Assembly (NCBI RefSeq): GCF_040833995.1
Contig: NZ_CP162137.1
Span: 2,094,501-2,158,500, forward strand
Length of the DNA: 64,000 nt
From: Leptospira sp. WS58.C1
Lineage (GTDB): Bacteria; Spirochaetota; Leptospiria; Leptospirales; Leptospiraceae
Direction of reading: 5' to 3'
The position numbers were made by a program, and so were the translations under genes. Shown piece by piece: positions 18,632 through 27,026 of this stretch. The notes under the pieces were generated by a model, which saw nothing but the letters and a program-made list of their open reading frames with translations, did not search any database and was not told the origin of the DNA. Numbering within the stretch: the stretch's first letter is position 1; every line of letters starts with the position of its first letter.

Positions 18632-19385
18632 GACTGCCGTGATCACCGGTTCCGCCGGAGGTTTAGGCAAAGAGATGGCCATTCATTTTGCGAAATTGGG
18701 AGCCAATATCGTTCTATCGGATATCTCCGCCGATAAACTTGCAGTAGCCAAAACAGAGATCGAAGCACTTGGCGCTAAGGTCATCGCAGTTCCGACGGAC
18801 GTTTCCAAGGAAAAAGACGCAATTGAACTCATGGAAAAAGCGGTTTCGGCATTCGGATCCGTGGATATTGCGGTTTTAAATGCCGGGATATTAAGAGACG
18901 GTCTTTTGATCAAGGCGGACAAACAAACAGGTAAGGTTGCCTCCAAGATGTCTTTGGCGGAATGGCAGGCGGTAATCGACGTAAATCTAACCGGAGTATT
19001 TTTAACCGGTAGAGAGGCGGCAGTCCAAATGGTAAATAACGGTACCAAAGGAGTGATCATTCCGATCGCCTCCGTTTCTATGCACGGGAATCCCGGTCAG
19101 ACCAATTATTCCGCGGCTAAGGCAGGCGTAGCTGCCATGACAAGGCTTTGGGCGAAGGAACTCAGCCGCTACGGTATCCGTGTCGCGGGAATTGCACCCG
19201 GATTTATCGCTACCGAAATGGTAATGAAAGATATGAATCCGGAAGCCCTTAAAAAATGGGAGTCCCAAATCCCGATCGGTAGATTGGGGAGACCGGATGA
19301 AATCGCTAACACTGCGGTATTTATCGCTCAAAACGATCTGGTAGATGGAGTCGTTTTGGAAATTTCAGGAGGGGTCAAAATTTGA
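18615..19385 (+). CDS. fabG: FabG-like short-chain dehydrogenase/reductase
   Basis: An NAD(P)-dependent reductase of the SDR family. Nucleotide-binding [12 protein letters not shown] is at residues 11-22, NAG at about 90, the catalytic Ser in [12 protein letters not shown], and YSAAK carrying the catalytic Tyr and Lys. PGFIATEM and the C-terminal [10 protein letters not shown] match FabG-type 3-oxoacyl-ACP or acyl-CoA reductases. The 256-residue frame starts at a TTG (18615) inside the previous gene, with AAGGA twelve bases upstream. A role in fatty acid or hydroxyacid metabolism is likely; the exact substrate is not readable. Confidence 0.87.
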   Translation: MEITNKTAVITGSAGGLGKEMAIHFAKLGANIVLSDISADKLAVAKTEIEALGAKVIAVPTDVSKEKDAIELMEKAVSAFGSVDIAVLNAGILRDGLLIKADKQTGKVASKMSLAEWQAVIDVNLTGVFLTGREAAVQMVNNGTKGVIIPIASVSMHGNPGQTNYSAAKAGVAAMTRLWAKELSRYGIRVAGIAPGFIATEMVMKDMNPEALKKWESQIPIGRLGRPDEIANTAVFIAQNDLVDGVVLEISGGVKI

Positions 19386-19395
19386 CCCCTTTGTT
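19371..19395 (+). terminator. Intrinsic terminator overlapping the fabG-like stop codon
   Basis: GGGGTCAAA (19371-19379) pairs with TTTGACCCC (19381-19389), followed by TTTGTTTCTTTT. The TGA stop (19383-19385) lies inside the right arm. Confidence 0.88.
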
Positions 19396-19839
19396 TCTTT
19401 TCACCCTATCTTTAATCCATTAGTTTTCCTTAATTCTTCCACACTTTTGCCCTCAATACTCCCATTTCGCCTATCTTAGTTAGGCTGAAAGCTTGTTCAT
19501 CTAATAAACGTTTTCCTGAATTAGAATTCCGGCAAATTCGAAGATTATAATAGTACATTTTTCGTTTATTGTTAAATTGGAATATTGAGTTTTTGGGATC
19601 TTCTAAACGTAAGAGGCTTCTAATATTCGAAGGATTGAAATTTATAATATTCAATATACGTAAGTTTTAGAGGTTAATAATCCTACATTTGGTAATAAAT
19701 TATTTTCCATTTTATTTACATAATTATATCATAATTTACACGATTTATAATTTTACAAAAAATAGAGATAGTTTTCGTAAATCCTTGTAAATTTCAAAGG
19801 TTATGTTAGAGTGGATTCAAATACAACAGAAGGCAGATT
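19396..19839. other. AT-rich intergenic stretch upstream of the ArsR gene
   Basis: No convincing gene. A 74-codon minus-strand frame at 19430-19654 lacks a ribosome site and has the composition of AT-rich spacer. The last 170 bases are extremely AT-rich and probably hold the promoter of the ArsR-family gene. Confidence 0.55.
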
Positions 19840-20142
19840 ATGGCAGCCCAAAAGTTAGACATTAAAAAAACTCATCTGGATTCTACTATCCGCGGACTTA
19901 AAGCAGTAGCGCATCCTGATAGATTAAAAATCCTTCTCCACCTTTCTAAAAAGGAACACAGCGTAGGAGAACTTGTAGACGCACTTGGTATCAGCCAATC
20001 AGCTGCTTCCCAGCACTTAAGCAAAATGAAAGAAGCAGGATACTTAGGAAGCAAAAAAGTTTCCAATCAAGTATTCTACTCCATCAAAGACGCAAAATTT
20101 AAAGCATTTGCGAAATCTTTACTTCAGATTTTTTCTAGGTAA
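19840..20142 (+). CDS. ArsR-family winged-helix regulator
   Basis: A 100-residue DNA-binding protein. The helix-turn-helix is seen in SVGELVDALGISQSAASQHLSKMKEAGYL, preceded by AVAHPDRLKILLHL, the usual ArsR opening. The metal-binding ELCVCDL motif of ArsR/SmtB is replaced by SVGELVDAL with no Cys at all in the protein, so it does not sense metals through the classical alpha3 site. AAGG precedes the ATG by about seven bases. It stands alone with its own terminator, and its targets are not evident from neighbours. Confidence 0.88.
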   Translation: MAAQKLDIKKTHLDSTIRGLKAVAHPDRLKILLHLSKKEHSVGELVDALGISQSAASQHLSKMKEAGYLGSKKVSNQVFYSIKDAKFKAFAKSLLQIFSR

Positions 20143-20151
20143 TTAATAATT

Positions 20152-20186
20152 GGGGGTTCTCTTAAGGGACCCCCATTATTCTTCTT
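20152..20186. terminator. Bidirectional terminator between arsR-like gene and hldD
   Basis: GGGGGTTCT (20152-20160) pairs, with some G-T wobbles, to GGGACCCCC (20166-20174) around CTTAA. A pyrimidine-rich tail follows on the plus strand, and the hldD stop is two bases away on the other strand. Confidence 0.8.
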
Positions 20187-21138
20187 CTTTTCGGATCAGA
20201 TCCACGTAATCCGCAATCGCAGTTTCCAAATCAGTAAATCCTTCTTTAAAACCGCTGGAGATCAATTTTTGGGTCTCAGCCTTTGTGTAATACTGGTATT
20301 TTGCCTTTAAACTCTCCGGCATTTCCATATATTCTATATTTTCCGGTTTTCCCATGGCCTTGAATAATGCGGAAGCGAGCGATTTCCAGGTTTCCGCTTG
20401 TCCTCTTCCTACATTATATAAACCGAATTTACGATTTTCTAAAAGATAGAGGCTGATCTTGGCGGCATCTTTAACGTATAAGAAGTCCCTTTTTTGTTCC
20501 CCGTCCTTGTAATCCGGACGGTAAGACTTGAATAATTTTAATTTTCCTTCGGAAGAGATCTGCTCGTATCCTTTTAACACTACGGATCTCATATCTCCCT
20601 TATGAGCCTCTCCGAATCCGAATATATTGAAATATTTCACTCCGGTGATCTTATCTAAGAATCCTTTTTTTAAGGCATATAGATCGAACATTTGTTTGGA
20701 GTATCCGTACATATTAAGGGGTTTTAAAGAATGGATCGGAGCCTTATCGTCGTATCCGAATTGCCCGTCTCCATAAGTGGCTGCAGAGGAGGCGTATAAA
20801 AATTGGATCTTTCTACGCAACGATTCTTCCGCTAGGATCTTAGTGTATTCATAATTGTTTCGGATCAGATAAGAAGCATCCGTTTCCGTTGTGGAGGAAC
20901 AAGCGCCCAAATGAAAGATATGAGAATATTCTTTTAAGATATCGGTGGTTTGTATTTTTTCTAGGAATTCCTCTTTCTCGGAATAGTCAGAATATTGTAA
21001 ACCTCTTAGGTTTTTCCATTTATTAGTCTTGCCCAAATGGTCGACGATGAGGATATCAGAAATCCCCTGCTCGTTTAGAAGTCTGACTATATTACTTCCG
21101 ATCAATCCGGCTCCGCCGGTAACGATTACTCGTTTCAT
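20176..21138 (-). CDS. hldD: ADP-L-glycero-D-manno-heptose 6-epimerase
   Basis: Makes the heptose donor for the LPS core. The Rossmann motif is VTGGAGLIGSN at residues 5-15; SSAATYGDG carries the catalytic Ser/Thr region and MYGYSKQMFD the Tyr and Lys. LGACSSTTETDASY and KRDFLYVKDAA are characteristic of HldD/RfaD rather than of GalE. Length 320 residues. It follows the UbiD-family gene on the same strand with a 70-base gap and ends at a shared terminator. Confidence 0.93.
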   Translation of the reverse strand: MKRVIVTGGAGLIGSNIVRLLNEQGISDILIVDHLGKTNKWKNLRGLQYSDYSEKEEFLEKIQTTDILKEYSHIFHLGACSSTTETDASYLIRNNYEYTKILAEESLRRKIQFLYASSAATYGDGQFGYDDKAPIHSLKPLNMYGYSKQMFDLYALKKGFLDKITGVKYFNIFGFGEAHKGDMRSVVLKGYEQISSEGKLKLFKSYRPDYKDGEQKRDFLYVKDAAKISLYLLENRKFGLYNVGRGQAETWKSLASALFKAMGKPENIEYMEMPESLKAKYQYYTKAETQKLISSGFKEGFTDLETAIADYVDLIRKEEE

Positions 21139-21210
21139 TCCGATTCATCCATTTAGTTATAGTTCGCTCGGCAAGTTATCAAGAGCCTAGAGACATTTGG
21201 AGACAGGTTC

Positions 21211-22968
21211 CTATAGTGAATCCAAAAGTCTACCAAATCTATTCTCCACTTGTTTGGAGATTTTAGGATCTTCTTCCAGAACGGGAGGATACCAAGTTTT
21301 TAATCTTGCATCCACAAGGATGGGGCCTTGGAAAGAAATATGATTTCGGATGACTTTAGAGTCTCCGAAAATATCCGCAGCAGGTTCGAATCGAGTAAAT
21401 ACATTCCAAATGAAATCATGATCGGATTTTGTAGCTTCCCCCGAATCATCTACTAAGAATACGAATAAAAATCCCTGGGTGATCGCTTCTTTACGAAGTA
21501 ACTCCAGAGATCCGTCCCCTTTTTTGTATTTTGGTCCGGAAACCACTAAGACCCCAGGACAATATACTTTAGGATCTTTGAATTTAGAATTTTTCAAAGT
21601 AGAAGTGATCTTAGGTTTTAATTTTTGGATTTTGGGTCCAACTCCTAGTAATATCGCCTTACTTCCTTCGTTTACTTTCGGTCCTGTATAGTCCAATGTA
21701 TCTTGAGAAATATTGGAGAAGATATGTAAGTCCGTCTCCGGTTGGAACCTTTCTAGTGCTGCAAGAAGAGTAGTTTTAAAATCCATCAGAGGAACGTCTT
21801 GGTCGGTCACGATCAAGAACTTAGTGAGAGATAATTGTCCTTCTCCCAAAATCCTAAGAGCGCCCATAAATGCCTCTTTTTTGTATCTTTCTTTTACGAT
21901 CGCAGCCGCTAAAGAATGTACTCCGGATTCTTCGTAAGCCCAAATTCCTTTTACCTGAGGCATTACGATCGGGAACATTGGAGATAATAGATGCTGCAGA
22001 TACTCTGCGATCCAATGATCTTCTTGTGGAGGACGTCCAACCACTGTGGCAGGCCAAATCGCATCCTTACGAGCGTAAATTTTATCCACTTCGAATACCG
22101 GATAATCGTGCTTTAATGCGTAATATCCGTAATGATCTCCAAAAGGTCCTTCCGGTCTCCTGATCTTCGGAGGGATTTTTCCGATGAGAGCAAAGTCTGC
22201 ATCCGCAACGATAGGAAGCGGACTGACCTTTTTATTTTTGACAACCTTCAGCCTTTCGCCTAATAAAAGTGATGCGAGCAAAAATTCACTGATCTCTTCG
22301 GGCAGAGGCGCCACTGCGGAAATGGTAAGCGCAGGAGGACCTCCTACATAGATATGAGCCGGTAATACATTTCCTTCCTCTTCCGCCTCGGAATAATGAA
22401 ACCCCCCTCCTCTATGGATCTGTATATGCATCCCGGTAAGTTTAGGTCCATGGAATTGGATACGATACATTCCCAAATTTCCTTTTCCGGTTTTGGGACT
22501 TTCCGTATATACCAAAGGTAATGTGATAAATCTTCCTGCGTCTTTAGGCCAGGATTTTAATGCGGGCAACTCATCCAAACTTTGCAATTCGGAATCCAGA
22601 ATAGGAGCCTTGTTTACTTTTCTAAGTCCAACCTTTAGAGCGGTCCAGGCAAGGGACCTTGCTTCCCATACTTTTTTTGGAGAAGGGGGCATCAGATGTT
22701 TCGCTGTATATGCGATTTTTTGAATAAACTTTTCGGGTTCTTCACCGAATGCGATCCTGATCCTTCTTTCCGATCCGTATAGGTTGGTGGCTACGGAAAA
22801 TTTTGATCCTTTTACATTTGAGAACAGAAGGGCGGGTCCTCTTTTAGCGACTACCCTTCTCTGGATCTCTGCGATCTCCAGAATAGGATCCACTTCTTCC
22901 TTTATTTCTAGAAGTTCTCCTTGTTTAGAAAGTTCTTTTACGAATTCTGAAGTAGATCGAATGCTCAT
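21211..22968 (-). CDS. UbiD-family (prenylated-FMN) decarboxylase
   Basis: A decarboxylase of the UbiD family, which uses prenylated FMN on aromatic acids. Conserved segments are GMHIQIHRGGGFHY, RRPEGPFGDHYGYYAL, VVGRPPQEDHWIAEYL and KGIWAYEESGVHSLAAAIVK. Quinone (menaquinone) synthesis is the likely role in a spirochaete, but the exact acid is inferred. I start it at the ATG at 22968, which has AAAAGGAAAAC just upstream and gives 585 residues; the longer frame from 22995 would overlap mutY and lacks a ribosome site. At 585 residues it is longer than E. coli UbiD (about 497). Confidence 0.85.
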   Translation of the reverse strand: MSIRSTSEFVKELSKQGELLEIKEEVDPILEIAEIQRRVVAKRGPALLFSNVKGSKFSVATNLYGSERRIRIAFGEEPEKFIQKIAYTAKHLMPPSPKKVWEARSLAWTALKVGLRKVNKAPILDSELQSLDELPALKSWPKDAGRFITLPLVYTESPKTGKGNLGMYRIQFHGPKLTGMHIQIHRGGGFHYSEAEEEGNVLPAHIYVGGPPALTISAVAPLPEEISEFLLASLLLGERLKVVKNKKVSPLPIVADADFALIGKIPPKIRRPEGPFGDHYGYYALKHDYPVFEVDKIYARKDAIWPATVVGRPPQEDHWIAEYLQHLLSPMFPIVMPQVKGIWAYEESGVHSLAAAIVKERYKKEAFMGALRILGEGQLSLTKFLIVTDQDVPLMDFKTTLLAALERFQPETDLHIFSNISQDTLDYTGPKVNEGSKAILLGVGPKIQKLKPKITSTLKNSKFKDPKVYCPGVLVVSGPKYKKGDGSLELLRKEAITQGFLFVFLVDDSGEATKSDHDFIWNVFTRFEPAADIFGDSKVIRNHISFQGPILVDARLKTWYPPVLEEDPKISKQVENRFGRLLDSL

Positions 22969-22978
22969 AGTTTTCCTT

Positions 22979-24121
22979 TTAAATATTCGTTTCATTTTCC
23001 AAACCCGGAAGAACAGCGCCGTCTTTGGCCAGGGTTTGTTTGATCTTCTTTGCGATGGAGGATGGAAACTCCGTTTCCAAATTTTTCCAGTTACAGTATT
23101 TGATCTCTATAGAAGGACGAATTTTGCGGAAATTCTCCAGGATCTTCTTCTCCGACTTTGAATCCAAATCGGTTTCGGAAACAAAACCTTGGATCTTATG
23201 GTGAGTGATCGTATGTTTAAATTTGATCCCTAGATCCGATGGTTTTAAATTCCAATCCAATATAGGATCTGCTTCGTATGGATGTTTGCCTTCGAAAGAA
23301 AAAGGCAAAGAATAGATCGTTTTAAAAAATCTTCTCTCCGGGTAACGGACCAGAAGTATACCTTGTTTGGTCTTTAGGATATAAAAACGGATGTTTAAAG
23401 GAATTTCCTTTTTTTTCTTTTCCATTTCCGGAATAGATTCTTGTACACCATGTCGGTAGGCCAAGCAGTCATCTTGAAGAGGGCATTCCTTACATAAAGG
23501 TTTTGGAATACAGATACGGGCACCCAATTCCATTACAGCTTCATTGTGATCTCCCGGAAATTCCAAATTCAAAAAGGAATCCGCGATTTTTTGTAGGATT
23601 GGATCGGCTTTCGGTCCCGACTCTCTGAACATTACTAAACGAGAGAGGACTCTTTTTGCATTTCCGTCCAAAACGGCAAAGGGTAAATTATAGGAAATAG
23701 AAAGAATGGCTCGAGCAGTGTAAGGTCCGATACCGGGAAGAGAAAGAGCCTCCTCCAAACTTTTAGGAAATTTCCCACCGAACTCGCTCACGAGTTTTCG
23801 GACTCCAGCCAAAAGATTTTTAGCTCTGGAATAATAACCCAGTCCCTGCCAGTAACGAAGTACTTCCTCTTCCTCCGCGATCGCAAGAGCTTCCGGTTTT
23901 GGAAATCGCTCTATAAACTTTTCGTAAAGAGGAAGCATTGCTGCCACCCTTGTCTGCTGCAGCATGATCTCGCTTACCCAAGTAGAATAAGGAGTTCTAT
24001 TTTTTCGAAATGCCAAGTCTCGTTTTTCTTTAAGGAACCAATGTCTCAGCTTTAAATTTGTCTTAGGATCGAATTCATAGCCTGGAGAATCGATTTCTTT
24101 TTCTTTCAGACCGGCTCGCAT
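22979..24121 (-). CDS. mutY: A/G-specific adenine glycosylase MutY
   Basis: Removes adenine opposite 8-oxoguanine. WVSEIMLQQTRVAA holds the catalytic Glu, LPGIGPYTARAI is the helix-hairpin-helix, AVLDGNAKRVLSR the catalytic Asp region, and CIPKPLCKECPLQDDC the four Cys of the 4Fe-4S cluster. The C-terminal domain (from about residue 245) is Nudix-like, starting FYILKTKQGILLV, and recognises 8-oxoG. Length 380 residues. It ends ten bases before the UbiD-family start on the same strand. Confidence 0.94.
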   Translation of the reverse strand: MRAGLKEKEIDSPGYEFDPKTNLKLRHWFLKEKRDLAFRKNRTPYSTWVSEIMLQQTRVAAMLPLYEKFIERFPKPEALAIAEEEEVLRYWQGLGYYSRAKNLLAGVRKLVSEFGGKFPKSLEEALSLPGIGPYTARAILSISYNLPFAVLDGNAKRVLSRLVMFRESGPKADPILQKIADSFLNLEFPGDHNEAVMELGARICIPKPLCKECPLQDDCLAYRHGVQESIPEMEKKKKEIPLNIRFYILKTKQGILLVRYPERRFFKTIYSLPFSFEGKHPYEADPILDWNLKPSDLGIKFKHTITHHKIQGFVSETDLDSKSEKKILENFRKIRPSIEIKYCNWKNLETEFPSSIAKKIKQTLAKDGAVLPGLENETNI

Positions 24122-24176
24122 GTATCTGACTATCCAAGCCTTTTACTCCAGGGAGAAAAGGAGTTTTCAAAGTGGA

Positions 24177-24472
24177 TTTGTTGGAATTCCTACAAAAATG
24201 TTCGGGCCCCGCCCGTTCTGGGCGGGGGCCGGGTCGGTGGTACACATTTCAAACTTCGATCCAACCAATCCTGCGGTTTCATCTTTTTACTCGGTTGACC
24301 TCCACATTGTCGGTCACCGACTCGTCAAAGACGGTCGTCTTCTCGCTCCGAGGGTCGCTGCGAAGGGGGCCGGTCGGTGGTACACACTTCCTCTTATTCA
24401 ACCTGCCGTATCACAAAAAACTCAAAACAACAAGTAATATTCTAAACCGCAAACTCTGTAGGAGCTCCTACA
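24177..24472. repeat. Palindrome-bracketed GC-rich intergenic repeat block
   Basis: The 359-base gap between mutY and the SDR gene contains no credible gene. It begins with a near-palindrome around TGTTGGAATTCCTACA (24177-24196, one mismatched pair) and ends with the perfect palindrome TGTAGGAGCTCCTACA (24457-24472). Between them are a very strong hairpin, CCCCGCCC (24207-24214) with GGGCGGGG (24220-24227), and two direct copies of TCGGTGGTACACA (24234-24246 and about 24374-24386), each preceded by a G/C-rich run ending GGCCGG. This resembles a small dispersed repeat; whether it moves or is transcribed is unknown. Confidence 0.55.
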
Positions 24473-24480
24473 CGAACTCC

Positions 24481-25233
24481 CTACAGTAAAAATCCTCCGG
24501 AAACTTCCAAATCCTGGGCAGTTACCCAAGAGAATTCATCGGATAATAGATTCACAATCACCTTGGCGATATCGTCCGGGCTTCCGATCCTTCCCAGGGC
24601 CGTCTGGTCCGCTAAGGGTTGGATATATTCGGGATGTTTATCGAACACTCCGCCTCCCAGATTTGTGTGAACAGGACCTGGCGATACTGCATTCACTCTG
24701 ATCTTTCTGGGAGAAAGTTCTTTTGCCAAATACTTTGTCCAGGAAGTCAATGCTGCCTTTGAGGCTCCGTATGCGGAATATCCGACAAAAGATCCATGAC
24801 TGGAAGAACTGGATGTATTCACGATCCTTCCATTGTCCTCCATAAATTTTACAAGTTGTTGTGTGATGAAGAACGGTCCCTTAAAATTTGTGTTTAATAT
24901 CTGATCGAAATATTCTTCCGTGATCTCCGTAAAGGGCATACCTCCTCCGATACCTCCGTTATTCACCAAGTAATCAAACGTTTTTCTTTTCCAAATCTCT
25001 TCCAGGTATTTCTTTGTAAGTTCCGCAAAAGTTTCGAAAGAGGACTTTTGGCTCAGATCTAACTTTAGACAGACCGCCTTCGATCCGTTCTTTTCCACTT
25101 CTTTTACGACTTCTTCCGCGCCTTTCTTATCCGAATGATACGTAAGAATGACTCCTATACCCCGTTTCCCTAATTCGATCGCGGTATTTTTTCCGATCCC
25201 GTTACTTGCTCCTGTGACAATTGCGACTTTCAT
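24481..25233 (-). CDS. Short-chain dehydrogenase/reductase, divergent from AraC regulator
   Basis: An NAD(P)-dependent SDR oxidoreductase of 250 residues. TGASNGIGKNTA is the nucleotide-binding motif, NNGGIGGG replaces the usual NNAG, and SSSSSHGSFVGYSAYGASK carries the catalytic Ser, Tyr and Lys. It ends in DLEVSGGFLL. The ATG at 25233 is chosen because GGAGGACATT precedes it; a start at 25245 would not be served. It is transcribed away from an AraC-type regulator, a very common regulator-target arrangement. Substrate unknown. Confidence 0.85.
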   Translation of the reverse strand: MKVAIVTGASNGIGKNTAIELGKRGIGVILTYHSDKKGAEEVVKEVEKNGSKAVCLKLDLSQKSSFETFAELTKKYLEEIWKRKTFDYLVNNGGIGGGMPFTEITEEYFDQILNTNFKGPFFITQQLVKFMEDNGRIVNTSSSSSHGSFVGYSAYGASKAALTSWTKYLAKELSPRKIRVNAVSPGPVHTNLGGGVFDKHPEYIQPLADQTALGRIGSPDDIAKVIVNLLSDEFSWVTAQDLEVSGGFLL

Positions 25234-25252
25234 AATGTCCTCCAATACTTTG

Positions 25253-25280
25253 ATCGTAAGAGGTTTTTAAAAAATCGTAA
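25253..25280. promoter_or_regulatory. Candidate AraC-type operator: direct repeat with 21-bp period
   Basis: ATCGTAA occurs at 25253-25259 and 25274-25280, exactly 21 bases apart (two helical turns), in the divergent gap between the SDR gene and the AraC-family gene. The first copy is followed by GA and the second by AGA. Direct repeats with this spacing are typical AraC-family half-sites. Binding is inferred. Confidence 0.4.
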
Positions 25281-25389
25281 AGATCGGATCATACCTTTTT
25301 ATTGCCTAATCCTACCTTATCATAAGAAAATCGAAATATTATCGGGAATTTGCTTTTGAAAATACGGTTCTATTTTATTATGCTGAAGA

Positions 25390-26280
25390 ATGAAGGAAAT
25401 CCTTAAAGAGATTGCCGAGCTAACGATCCAGGCGACTACAAAACCGACTAAAACGGCTCTGCCGAGAGTATTACTCATAAAAGGAGAGGTAGCCGAGCAC
25501 CAACTCGCGGCAATTTACGAGCCGATGATCGGATTAGTAGTGCAAGGTGGCAAAACGATCTCTATAGGAGAGCAGACTATCCACTTAAATGCGGCTTCTT
25601 ATTTTGTTATATCTTCAGATATCCCGGCGACCGGAAAAGTGCAACAAGGCAAAAACGGCCCTTATATTTCCTTGGGTCTCGAACTGGACCAAGAATCGAT
25701 CCTGGATTTATTAAACGACCTTCCGAAAGATCCCTCGGAAGAATATGCGAATAACGAATTTATGGCATGCGAAGCTTCCACTGAATTATTAGAAGCTTGG
25801 GTCCGAATGTTACGACTTTTGAAAACGCCCGAACATATACCCGCACTGGCACCGATCTATGAAAAGGAAATATTATATAGAGTCCTTCTTAGTCCGCAAG
25901 GATGGCGTTTGAGAAAATTCTGCCAAGCCCAAGGTAAAGGTCCAAACGTATACCCTGCCATTCGATGGATCCGAGAAAATTACACAGCCTCCATGGAAAT
26001 AAAACGACTGGCTGCAAAATCTCGATTAGGCGTTACTACCTTTCATAGACAATTCAAGCAGATCACGGGTCTTAGCCCAATCCAATTCCAAAAACAACTT
26101 AGACTTCTGGAAGCAAGAAAACTTTTGGTATATAGTTCCTACTCCGCATCACGAGCCGCCTTTGAAGTCGGATACGAAAGTGTAACACAATTTAATCGGG
26201 AATATTCCAGATTTTTCGGAGATTCTCCCGCTAGAGACGCTTCTCATGTAAGAAAAAAAATTGCATTGACGAGTTCCTAA
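25390..26280 (+). CDS. AraC-family transcriptional regulator (AraC_N type)
   Basis: A 296-residue regulator with an N-terminal cupin-like sensing domain (AraC_N type, from PRVLLIKGEVAEHQLAAIYEP) and a C-terminal double helix-turn-helix, ASMEIKRLAAKSRLGVTTFH and AAFEVGYESVTQFNREYSRF. Regulators of this subtype usually sit beside an oxidoreductase gene that they control, as here with the divergent SDR gene 156 bases away. The ligand is unknown. The ribosome site is weak. Confidence 0.88.
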   Translation: MKEILKEIAELTIQATTKPTKTALPRVLLIKGEVAEHQLAAIYEPMIGLVVQGGKTISIGEQTIHLNAASYFVISSDIPATGKVQQGKNGPYISLGLELDQESILDLLNDLPKDPSEEYANNEFMACEASTELLEAWVRMLRLLKTPEHIPALAPIYEKEILYRVLLSPQGWRLRKFCQAQGKGPNVYPAIRWIRENYTASMEIKRLAAKSRLGVTTFHRQFKQITGLSPIQFQKQLRLLEARKLLVYSSYSASRAAFEVGYESVTQFNREYSRFFGDSPARDASHVRKKIALTSS

Positions 26281-26330
26281 AACTCATAAGAATCCGGCGG
26301 ATCCATTTTGATGAAGAGAAAGATAAACAA

Positions 26331-27026
26331 ATGCAAACTTCTAAACTCAATCTTATCCTGGCCCGCTTGGTATTCCTTTCCACAGCTCTTCTTTGTTTTA
26401 TAGGCGTTCTATTAGAACTATGGTATGCCTATCGTCATACCTCTTCCCTTCCGCCAAACGCAGGCTTTACCCGAACATTTGGACCTGGTATCGACGGCTT
26501 ACTGAATCAATTTTCTTTTTTTACGACTCAGTCTAATTTAATCTTAGGGATCACTACTTTGCTTCTCGCGATAGATTTGGATCGGACATCTTCTTCTTTT
26601 CATATTTGGCGTTTGATCGGGATCATTGATATAACGATCACTGGGATCGTGTTTAACTTCGTACTAAAGACTGTGCCTAAAAACGATATCATTGCAGATA
26701 CTGCCAGTTACTTAGAACATGATTTTGCTCCAATACTTGCTGTATCCGGTTGGATCATCTTCGGACCTGCAAAAACGGTAACCATTCCTAGGATCTTTTT
26801 AGCGGGGCTTCTTCCGATCACGTACGCGATATTCACGTTAACCAGGGGTGCGATTCAGGAATGGTATCCTTATGATATCATGGATGTTCCTCGTTTAGGG
26901 TATCCGGGAGTAGCTATCAATATCATAGGGATTTTCGTTTTATTTCTGTTGATCGCGGGTTTTTTGGCCTTAGTGGATAGACTTCTATCTTCCAGATTTG
27001 GAAGAATCTCTTTCCCAAACAGTTAA
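26331..27026 (+). CDS. Pr6Pr-family integral membrane protein
   Basis: A 231-residue membrane protein with six or so hydrophobic helices. The phrases FTTQSNLILGITTLLL, GIVFNFVLK and HDFAPILAVSGWIIFGP are characteristic of the Pr6Pr (six-helix) family. No catalytic residues are known for the family, so function is open. It follows the AraC gene by 50 bases and could be in its transcript. Its last 42 bases overlap the convergent queG gene. Confidence 0.75.
   Translation: MQTSKLNLILARLVFLSTALLCFIGVLLELWYAYRHTSSLPPNAGFTRTFGPGIDGLLNQFSFFTTQSNLILGITTLLLAIDLDRTSSSFHIWRLIGIIDITITGIVFNFVLKTVPKNDIIADTASYLEHDFAPILAVSGWIIFGPAKTVTIPRIFLAGLLPITYAIFTLTRGAIQEWYPYDIMDVPRLGYPGVAINIIGIFVLFLLIAGFLALVDRLLSSRFGRISFPNS

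Noticed and set aside
19430..19654. 74-codon minus-strand frame upstream of the ArsR gene
   Set aside because: AT-rich spacer composition (Asn/Lys/Ile), no ribosome site, no known domain.
24120..24489. Two overlapping plus-strand frames of about 105 codons
   Set aside because: They lie wholly in the GC-rich repeat block, are frame-shifted versions of one another, and contain the repeat-derived GGTHF/VVHIS text. Better explained as noncoding repeat.
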